From assembly GCF_019084075.1 (NCBI RefSeq), contig NZ_JAHREN010000002.1, forward strand, positions 186,001-250,000: a DNA stretch of 64,000 bases, written 5' to 3'. This DNA comes from Siccirubricoccus sp. G192 (GTDB lineage: Bacteria; Pseudomonadota; Alphaproteobacteria; Acetobacterales; Acetobacteraceae). The position numbers and the translations under genes are program-made. Below are positions 57,503 to 64,000 of this stretch, in pieces; the stretch's first letter is position 1, and every line of letters begins with the position of its first letter. Below the pieces are notes generated by a model that was not told the DNA's origin, searched no databases, and saw only the letters and a program-made list of their open reading frames with translations.

Positions 57503-58678
57503 TTACGCCCGCGCTATAGGCATGGGCGCCTTTCGTGTGGTGCGCCGCACGGAGGTTGCACCTGCCTGGGCCGTGCCCATTCCCTGCATACTGATGTGCG
57601 GCTCGAGAACAGGTCCAGCGAAACCGGACAGGTCCACCGTCGAGCGGATCCCGACCGAGGTGAGATCCGCCGCGAGCCACTGATTGGCGGCACCGTGGCC
57701 AAGCGCGCGCATCTCCTGCAGGAAGGCCCAGCTGGGGTCCTGGTGGCTGCCGATCTTGAGCGCGCGGAACTCCTCCTCGGCCCCAATCACGTGCAATCTG
57801 GCATCCCGCAGCCGGGCCAGGACACCTGGCGCCGAGGGCAGATCGGCCAGCAGGCGCTGTGCCAGCGCAAGGGACCGCAGTTCCTGCCGCAAGGCTGCGC
57901 CGAAGGTCATCTCCTCAGTTCGCTCGAGCACGGCGGCAGCGCTGGTGGGCAGGTCAGGGCGCTGGACCGGCGTCGTGCGGACCAGCACGATGTCGGCAGG
58001 CGCCCCGGCCTCGATCAACGCCCGCAGCGGCGGGTTGCTGGCGAAGCCACCATCCCAGTAGGGCTCGCCCTCGATCTCCACGGCCGGGAACAGCTGCGGC
58101 AGGCAGGACGATGCCAGCAGCACCTCCGCCGTCACCTCGCCGTCCCGGAAGAGCCGTGCCTCGCCGGTGCTGACCCGAGTCGCTGAGACGACCAGCGAGG
58201 GCGCACCCTCCCGGCCCAAGGCTGACGGGTCGAAGAGGCCGTCGAGCACGCCGCGGAGCGGGTTGAGGCCCAGCGGGTTGACCTGCCGTTGTGCCAGTCC
58301 CTTGGTGGTCTGCCGCAGCGCTTCGGCCATCGGCGCCATGATCCCGCTGAACGGGAAGAGCCAGCCTGCCCCGCCGATGTCGGGTGATCCTGATGCAACA
58401 GCGACGCGGCGCCAGAACGTCTCAAGGAGACGCTTGGCCTCGGCTGGGCCGCCGGTGGCGAGCCCTTGGACCAGCAGGGCGGCGTTCATGGCGCCGGCGC
58501 TGGCGCCGCTGACCACCTCGAAGCGGAGGCTGGGCACGTCCAGCAGACGGTCCAGCACGCCCCAGGCGAAAGCGCCGAGGGAGCCGCCGCCCTGCAGGGC
58601 GAGGGTTATAGGGTGAGCGTGCCCGGAGGCGAGCGGACCGTTAGATCCGCTGCCGGCGAGTTGGGTATCGACTGTCAT
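57503..58678 (-). CDS. Patatin-like phospholipase
   Basis: 391 aa with all patatin motifs: oxyanion loop GGGSLGAFAWG (residues 30-40), nucleophile elbow GASAG (Ser60) and the Asp of the dyad in YWDGGFASNPPL (near 208). No signal peptide. It likely hydrolyses acyl ester bonds of phospholipids or storage lipid. Upstream lies a 39-aa membrane protein gene on the same strand. Confidence 0.88.
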   Translation of the reverse strand: MTVDTQLAGSGSNGPLASGHAHPITLALQGGGSLGAFAWGVLDRLLDVPSLRFEVVSGASAGAMNAALLVQGLATGGPAEAKRLLETFWRRVAVASGSPDIGGAGWLFPFSGIMAPMAEALRQTTKGLAQRQVNPLGLNPLRGVLDGLFDPSALGREGAPSLVVSATRVSTGEARLFRDGEVTAEVLLASSCLPQLFPAVEIEGEPYWDGGFASNPPLRALIEAGAPADIVLVRTTPVQRPDLPTSAAAVLERTEEMTFGAALRQELRSLALAQRLLADLPSAPGVLARLRDARLHVIGAEEEFRALKIGSHQDPSWAFLQEMRALGHGAANQWLAADLTSVGIRSTVDLSGFAGPVLEPHISMQGMGTAQAGATSVRRTTRKAPMPIARA

Positions 58679-58717
58679 GAGTATTGGATCCGGAGAGGGT
58701 CGGGCCGCAGGACGCGT

Positions 58718-58837
58718 TCAATGCTCACGGGGCATTGGCGGCAGGTCGTCGAAGTGCCCCTTCAGGACCACGATGCGCGCGGTGAGGCTGGCGACGACAA
58801 GAGCAGCGACGGCCAGCAGGAATGTAAGTTCGGGCAT
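58718..58837 (-). CDS. 39-aa single-pass membrane protein
   Basis: ATG 58837 with GGAGG seven bases upstream opens PELTFLLAVAALVVASLTARIVVL, one transmembrane helix, followed by a short charged tail KGHFDDLPPMPREH. Length, ribosome-binding site and hydrophobic profile argue for a real small protein. It precedes the patatin gene by 39 bases and could be its operon partner. Confidence 0.6.
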   Translation of the reverse strand: MPELTFLLAVAALVVASLTARIVVLKGHFDDLPPMPREH

Positions 58838-59261
58838 GGGAGAAACCTCCAAAGTTCCTCCCCGAACCTGCATCTAACGTATTTGCTGCGGCGCGAAATA
58901 CAACTCACGTATTGTGTGAGGCTGCAATAAAAATAATCCGCAACACAGCTCTATTCGAGAAACCGTTCTGGAACCATCCAAATACCAGCTACGGGCTCGG
59001 AAGTCCCAACACACGCGGATCCGATACTCCTGCGGCCGGCGAGTAATGCTCTCAGGATCGCAGCGGCTCGCGGCTTCGCAGCCCAAGGTGTCGCGGCGGT
59101 GGGCGCGGCCCTAGCACCGCGTCGATCATCTGCCTGGCCCGGCCGATCAGTTCCGCAAGCGTTGCTGACCCACCGCCGCCCGGAACCTCATGGGGTTCGC
59201 CCCTGCCCGCTGGCGGGTGGATGACGACGGCACATTCCCGCCCGCCGCCGTCCCGGAGTTC

Positions 59262-60201
59262 GAGGCGGTGGCTCTCTTCGTAGGTGGATTCCATCGACCA
59301 GCGCCGGCTGAAGAGGTCCAGGACCTCGCGCAGGCTTGCCGTCGTGTCGGTGCACAGGAAAGCCTCGGGCTCGCGTCTACCATCCGGGTAGCGGACCAGC
59401 ACCCACAGGATCGGCACGATCGGCTTGCCGGAGTGGTGCCAGAGCGCCGTGCCGGCGGTGTATTCGATCCAGCCGGCACTGCGCCACCCCGCACGGCTGG
59501 CCTGCACGATGCGGCGCCAGCGCGTCGCGGGATCGGTGGTTCGTGCGGTCAGCGTGGGTTGCCGATCCCCCTTCAGCGCCGGACGGCCGCGCCGGTCCCA
59601 CTCGCCGGGCGGATCGAACAGGCGCGCGTCGCGCCGTAGCCGGGTGATCACCACCATGCGGGACCGCAGGGCATGCAGCAGCTCGAGGGCAGCGAACTCG
59701 CCGTCCATCACGGCGACGATCGTCCGGTCGGGCAGCCAACGCCGCGGTGTCAGCAGCAACCGGCGAGCCCAGTCGGTCACCGGACGGTGCCGCTGCCCGT
59801 GCTGCTCGGACCAGGTCTTGCTAGGGGTCAGGGCGGTCAGGACCGGCAGTGCCCAGACATGGCCGGCGAACGGCACCTCGACCAGCACCATCGCGCTCAG
59901 CCAGCGCAGGCCCCGGCTGGTGGCCTGCCACGCCGGTGAGGAGCGGCCCGCGTCGTAGAAGTGACCGGCGGGCCCGATGTGCCGGCCGCGGCGGCGCTCC
60001 AGCGTGTGGTCGACACCGATCACGATCGGCCCGGCCGGGACGAAGGCGGCCACCACTTGGCGCAGCAGGATGCGGGCGAGTGCGAGGCCGGACCAGGCAT
60101 TCCGGTTGAGCACGCGGTGGAAGGCGGCGAAGCCTGGGTGCTCGGCCAGGCCGATCACACGCAGGCAGGCGGCGACCGTGCGTGGGCCGACGGCGAGCAG
60201 C
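59262..60201 (-). pseudogene. IS701/IS4-like DDE transposase, truncated at both ends
   Basis: The minus strand reads LLAVGPRTVAACLRVIGLAEHPGFAAFHRVLNRNAW, VIGVDHTLERRRGRHI (first Asp), AVMDGEFAALELL (second Asp) and RRWSMESTYEES (Glu), the core of an IS701-type transposase. The N-terminal 25-30 residues and the C-terminus after the catalytic Glu are missing; the left side runs into unrecognised sequence (to about 59050). It is fused in frame to the kinase fragment at 60202. Confidence 0.75.
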
Positions 60202-60818
60202 GCACGCCCCCGCTCCAGCCCTGCCGCAGGCTCTGCTCGGAGAGCATCCGGGCGAGGTGGTCGCGCCGCAGCGAGATGCCGAGCGCGTAGGTGGGTAGCG
60301 GCGGCTCCTGGCGCGCGGTGACTACCGGCACGGCGGCGATGATGATCGGTCGCCCTGTAGTCGAGCTCTGGTGGAGGCTGGACACCTCGGTGCGGCCACT
60401 GGTGAAGACGCGCCGCGTCGTCAGGGACCCCTGGATGTTGGACCGGCGCTCCCCCCGGAGCCCAAAGGGTATTCAGAACCTGCCGACCGTCGGGCGTCGT
60501 GAGGGCGATGGGCTCGCCGCCGAGCCGGGCGGAGGCGGCCCGCATCTCGGCCTCGAAGGTCTCCAGGTCGCCGCGCGCCAAAGCAGCCGACGTGGCGAGG
60601 ATCGACATCGCAGCCTCGGCGCGATCGAACTCACGGTCCACGGCCAGCGCCAGGGCCGTGGCCTGATCCCTCAGCTGCTCCTCGGCATGCTCGCGCTCGG
60701 CCTTATAGTCCTGCCACACCGCGAGGATGGCGAAGGCAAGTAGCGCGAGGGTGACAAAGCCGACCAGCAGGAGCAGCCGGCCGCGCAGCGTCGGAGACCG
60801 TGAGGGGCGCATCTGCAC
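60202..60818 (-). pseudogene. N-terminal fragment of a duplicated HWE histidine kinase
   Basis: Corresponds to the first about 200 residues of the kinase at 51806-53512 (transmembrane helix and most of the Cache sensor). The frame is lost after TLWAPG because of C6 at 60451-60456, and the kinase domain has been replaced by the transposase remnant at 60201. No kinase activity is possible. Confidence 0.85.
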
Positions 60819-61243
60819 CTGATTCTACCACAGGAAAGTTCTGCTTGTGTGATCCTTCCCGAGCCAGCCAACCCGCGTGATAGAATCGCCGGATGAGCAG
60901 CCGAGCGGACCATCCTCCCTCCCCCTTCACCGCGCCGGAGCGCGACCTGATCCGGCGGGAGATGGGCATGCATTTCGGCCAGTACCCCAGCCTGGCCGAG
61001 GGTCTGTTCCTGCGCACCTGGCGCGGCGGACCGCAGAAGGGCGAACCGAAGGTGCCGCCGGCCGTGCAGAGCATGCTCGAGCGTGGCCTGGTCGAGCTCC
61101 GGCCGGGGCGAATGGGACCCCGGGCCATGTTCACGGAAGCAGGGCTGGCGGCGCTGCGGCAGTTGGCGCTGGACCGCCGGGCCATGGACCCGGTCCGCTT
61201 CGCCCACCTGCGGCAGGAACTCGGCCTGGATGCCCCGGAGGAA
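60202..61243. repeat. About 1.04-kb duplicated segment, copy B
   Basis: Second copy of 52897-53938 in the same orientation, 7.3 kb away. Identity fades in the last 30-40 bases of the small gene. The left border coincides with the transposase remnant. Confidence 0.85.
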
Positions 61244-61258
61244 GCAGCCGCCCAGTGA
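60893..61258 (+). CDS. Repeated small winged-helix-like protein, copy 3
   Basis: 121 aa. Same protein as the copy at 53587 except near the C-terminus (HLRQELGLDAPEEAAAQ). TAGAAT at 60881-60886 ends six bases before the ATG. Its neighbouring kinase is destroyed, so if the protein depends on that partner this copy is orphaned. Downstream bases resemble those after copy 1 at 42.24 kb, hinting at a chimeric origin. Confidence 0.65.
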   Translation: MSSRADHPPSPFTAPERDLIRREMGMHFGQYPSLAEGLFLRTWRGGPQKGEPKVPPAVQSMLERGLVELRPGRMGPRAMFTEAGLAALRQLALDRRAMDPVRFAHLRQELGLDAPEEAAAQ

Positions 61259-61340
61259 CAAGCCGACGGCTGGCACGGCGACTTCAGCGAGAGGCAGCCG
61301 AAGACGCGGCCACGACGGGCGGGGGCGCCCGGGTCGTGCC

Positions 61341-61718
61341 TCAGGGCTTCGGCCGGGGTGTCTCGAGGATGGTCGCGACCAGCTGGACCATGGCGTCGAG
61401 ATCGAACGGCTTGCGGACGAAAGCTTCGTAGCCGTCGATGCGCTCACGCACGCTCGCCTCGGGCATGGAGCTCATGACGATGCAGGGGATGTCGTGCTGG
61501 GCTTCGCTCTCCCGCATCGCCCGCAGCAGCCCGACGCCATCGAGGACCGGCATCATGTAGTCGGAGATGACCAGGTCCGGGCGCGGGCCCTCCGCCAGGC
61601 GCTCCAGCCCCTGGCGCCCGTTGGCAGCGGTCAGCACGTGGTAGCCCTCGTCGGTGAGGACCATCTCCAGCAGGTCCGCGATGGCGAATTCGTCCTCGAC
61701 GACCAGCACCGTTGCCAT
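61341..61718 (-). CDS. Single-domain response regulator (CheY-like)
   Basis: 125 aa receiver domain without an output domain. Key residues: acidic pair ED (9-10), phospho-acceptor Asp53 in ISDYMMP, and Lys103 in FVRKPF. The ATG at 61718 follows the KaiC-like stop by five bases, so it is the last gene of a kinase-KaiC-receiver operon and the probable phosphotransfer target of the kinase at 63255. Confidence 0.9.
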   Translation of the reverse strand: MATVLVVEDEFAIADLLEMVLTDEGYHVLTAANGRQGLERLAEGPRPDLVISDYMMPVLDGVGLLRAMRESEAQHDIPCIVMSSMPEASVRERIDGYEAFVRKPFDLDAMVQLVATILETPRPKP

Positions 61719-61723
61719 GCCGC

Positions 61724-63268
61724 TCACCCGGACTGCCCAGTGTCGTCGGCCGACGGGGCCCGGGCCCCGTCGGAGGATGCCGCCACGGTAGCGGCCCTCG
61801 AGAGCGCCGCCCGGGCCATCCCGCTCAGGACGGCCTCGACCCTCTCGAAGGGCTCGCCGACGGTGATGCCCGCGGCGGTGATCTCGAACTCGCGGATCGT
61901 GGGATCGAACGCGCCCTCGCGTACCTTGAACAGGGAGATGAGGCGGTACAGCCGCGACTGCAGCTCGACGTAGCGCAGCATGACCATGACCTCGGCGAGC
62001 GAGGAGATCCCGCTCACCGGCACACGGAGGTCGGCGCCGATGAGCTCCGGCATCTCCAGGGTGTGCAGGGTGGTGACGCCCAGCGCCCGCAGCTCGTTCG
62101 ACAGGGCGGACCAGAAGCGCACGAGCCGTTCCGGCTCGAGCGCCGCCTGCTGGAAGCCGGACAGGCCGTCGATCAGCAGGCGCTTGACGCCGCGGCGCCG
62201 AACCGCCTCGAGCAGCCTGTGGGCGAGTTCGTCCAGGATGTGCTCGCCCACGGGATGCCAGAGGATCTCGAGGTCCCCCCGCCGCTCCGCCGCGGCGAGG
62301 TCGAGGCCCATCGTCTCGGCCTTCAGGTGCAGCCGCTCGGGCGGCTCGTAGCAGCCGAACAGCAGGCCGGGCTCGGCGGCGCTCGAGGCGGACAGGAACT
62401 GCAGGCCGAGCGTGGTCTTGCCCGAGCCCGACGGGCCGACCACCGCCGTCATCGTGGCTTCGGGGATCCCGCCCCGGAACACCGCGTCGAGCGAGACGAT
62501 CCCGGACGACACGCGTGTCCGTGGCGGCGGGCCGCGGAGCGTGGGCGTCGCGAGCAGGGCCTCGGTCCGCGGGAAGACGGCGACGCCCTCGCGGGTGATG
62601 CGGAACGCGTGCTCGCCCTCGAGGAAGGCGCTGCCGCGGAGCTTGTGGACCAGGAGCCGGCGCTCGCTTCGGACGCCGAAGGATCGCTGCCGCAGCTCGA
62701 TCATCCCGTCCACCATCGTGTGCTCCGGCGCCGACCTCGCGCCGGCCGTGGTGGTCAGGAGCAGCATGGTGCAATTGGTCGCCGAGGCCAGCGTCTGCAG
62801 CCCGTGGGTGAACCGCTTCATCTCGAACACGGCCCCGGCGCCGGCCTTGGCTTCGACCGCACTCATGCCGTCGAGCACGAGCAGCGTCGCCTTGTGGGCC
62901 AGGACCTCCCGGCGGATGAACGCAGCGACCCCCTCGAGCCCCTCGTCCTCCAGCGCCTGGTAGGCGCTGAGGTAGGTCACCCGGTCGGGGATGAAGGAGG
63001 GGTCGAAGAACCGCATCGGGCGCAGGTGCGCCAGCATGCGGCCGTGGTTCTCACCGAGGACAGTGACGAAGAGGGCACGGCCTCCCTCCGCCGCCCGGCG
63101 GTAGAGGATCTGGCTGGCCAGGACGGTCTTGCCCATCCCCGGCGCTCCCTGGACCAGGTAGAGGCCACCGCGCAGGAAGCCGCCGCACAGCACCTGATCG
63201 AGGCCCGGTACCAGACTCGGGACCCGTCCAATCTCCTCCTCGCCAGGAGTGGCCTCATCCTGTGGCAT
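61724..63268 (-). CDS. KaiC-like tandem RecA-fold ATPase
   Basis: 514 aa with two KaiC/RAD55-type ATPase domains: Walker A GAPGMGKTVL (41-50) and GPSGSGKTTL (near 275-284), each followed by a hydrophobic strand ending in Asp (LLVLDGMSAVE, RLLIDGLSGFQ). Non-cyanobacterial KaiC proteins often sit with histidine kinases and receivers and act as signalling ATPases in stress responses rather than clocks. The start overlaps the kinase stop by 14 bases. Confidence 0.88.
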   Translation of the reverse strand: MPQDEATPGEEEIGRVPSLVPGLDQVLCGGFLRGGLYLVQGAPGMGKTVLASQILYRRAAEGGRALFVTVLGENHGRMLAHLRPMRFFDPSFIPDRVTYLSAYQALEDEGLEGVAAFIRREVLAHKATLLVLDGMSAVEAKAGAGAVFEMKRFTHGLQTLASATNCTMLLLTTTAGARSAPEHTMVDGMIELRQRSFGVRSERRLLVHKLRGSAFLEGEHAFRITREGVAVFPRTEALLATPTLRGPPPRTRVSSGIVSLDAVFRGGIPEATMTAVVGPSGSGKTTLGLQFLSASSAAEPGLLFGCYEPPERLHLKAETMGLDLAAAERRGDLEILWHPVGEHILDELAHRLLEAVRRRGVKRLLIDGLSGFQQAALEPERLVRFWSALSNELRALGVTTLHTLEMPELIGADLRVPVSGISSLAEVMVMLRYVELQSRLYRLISLFKVREGAFDPTIREFEITAAGITVGEPFERVEAVLSGMARAALSRAATVAASSDGARAPSADDTGQSG

Positions 63269-64000
63269 GCGTCGTCCGATCCGGTTCCAGGGGTGCGAGA
63301 GGGAGCGTGACGGTGAAGGTCGAGCCCTCGCCCGGGCGGCTCGACACGGCGATCCGGCCGTCCATGGCCGCGACCAGCCGGCTCGCCACCCACAGCCCGA
63401 TGCCGAAGCCGCTGCCCCGGTGCTGGCCCACCACCTGCTCGAACCGCCCGAAGATGCGCGTCTGCTGCTCGGGCGGCATGCCGACCCCGCGGTCCTGCAC
63501 CTCCAGCACCGCCGAGCGCCCGTCCGACCGGAGCCGGAGGGTCACGGGCCGGCCCATGCCGACTTGAGGGCGTTGGAGAGCAGGTTCTCGACGATCTCCT
63601 CGGCCGCGAGCCGGTCCCACATCCCGGAAACGCCGTCCTCGGCCTCGAGCCCGAGCGCGCTGCGTCCATGGGCGGCCGCGGCGGCGTAGCGCTGGGCAAC
63701 CATGCGCACGAGTTCGGAGAGGTCGGTCTCGGATGGTTCCAGCCGCAGATTGCCGGACTCGATGCGGCCGACATCCAGCAGCCTGGTCGCTCGCCTGATG
63801 AAGTCCTGGGCGGCCCGCTGCAGGTGCTCCAGCAGGGTCGTGACGCGCGGGGAGGCGCCTTCGGCGTTGCGCGCGGCGGTGAGCGCGGCCTTCGCCAGGC
63901 CGAGGATCGGCGTCATGGGATTGCGGAGCTCGTGGGCGGCGATGGCGATGAAGTCGTCCCGGGCACGGACCGCCCGCACCAGCTCCTCGACCCGCCGGCG
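63255..64000 (-). CDS. Sensor histidine kinase, 5' end beyond the window, frameshifted
   Basis: The visible part has a HisKA H-box (DDFIAIAAHELRNPMTPILGLA) and, after a break near 63560, the ATPase domain with VEVQDRGVGMPPEQQTRIFGRFEQV-type G1 box, SGFGIGLWVASRLVAAM and a GSTFTVTLPL end. The break falls in the N-box (LLSNALK / GMGRPVTLRL), where one base seems missing. The sensor part lies right of the window. It forms an operon with the KaiC-like ATPase and the response regulator. Confidence 0.82.
   Translation of the reverse strand, partial: PAGRGAGAGGPCPGRLHRHRRPRAPQSHDADPRPGEGRAHRRAQRRRRLPARHDPAGAPAAGRPGLHQASDQAAGCRPHRVRQSAAGTIRDRPLRTRAHGCPALRRRGRPWTQRARARGRGRRFRDVGPARGRGDRREPALQRPQVGMGRPVTLRLRSDGRSAVLEVQDRGVGMPPEQQTRIFGRFEQVVGQHRGSGFGIGLWVASRLVAAMDGRIAVSSRPGEGSTFTVTLPLAPLEPDRTTHATG

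Noticed and set aside
1..64000. CRISPR arrays, tRNA and rRNA genes
   Set aside because: No regularly spaced short repeats and no tRNA-like or rRNA sequence were recognised on reading both strands.

Overview
The window is uniformly very GC-rich, with alphaproteobacterial gene types (HWE-family sensor kinase, HigBA, IS families common in Acetobacteraceae/Rhodospirillales). It looks like an accessory region of a Roseomonas-like alphaproteobacterium; the genus is inference. No rRNA, tRNA, CRISPR array or replication origin was seen. Layout: (1) 1-15.3 kb, all minus strand, is a defence block. It holds SIR2-HerA, then a BREX type 2 (Pgl) operon: pglW, an embedded higBA toxin-antitoxin pair, pglX, and pglY running off the left edge. 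(2) 15.4-17.4 kb is insertion-sequence debris. (3) 17.4-27.9 kb, plus strand, is a tightly packed five-gene operon: SF1 helicase, membrane-anchored coiled-coil protein, membrane-anchored coiled-coil/McrB-like AAA+ ATPase, DUF2357-like protein, Hsp70/ASKHA-like protein. It resembles the coiled-coil McrBC relatives (CoCoNuT-type systems) and is the best candidate here for a poorly described system. (4) 28-37 kb holds several small modules: a coupled PD-(D/E)XK nuclease and acidic partner; a MerR regulator with a VIT/vWA protein behind a perfect palindrome; and a DUF4268-type nuclease coupled to two glycosyltransferases. (5) 36.9-45 kb holds an inactivated integrase, an HpcH/HpaI aldolase, a three-PAS histidine kinase and an AsmA-like protein. 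(6) 45-55.2 kb is a dense insertion-sequence cluster (IS6, IS4, IS21, IS110, IS630) whose nesting order can be read, with an HWE kinase inside it. (7) 55-61.3 kb holds stress-type genes (hemerythrin-DUF2382, patatin) and a truncated second copy of the HWE kinase/small-gene segment. (8) 61.3-64 kb is a histidine kinase-KaiC-like-response regulator operon, cut by the right edge. Frameshifts: about a dozen otherwise well-conserved genes carry a single small indel, mostly one extra base in a C or G run. This looks like homopolymer error or homopolymer instability. In pglX and pglY the same signature could instead be phase variation, which is documented for the Streptomyces Pgl system. Single-gene calls across these points are therefore composites of two reading frames.
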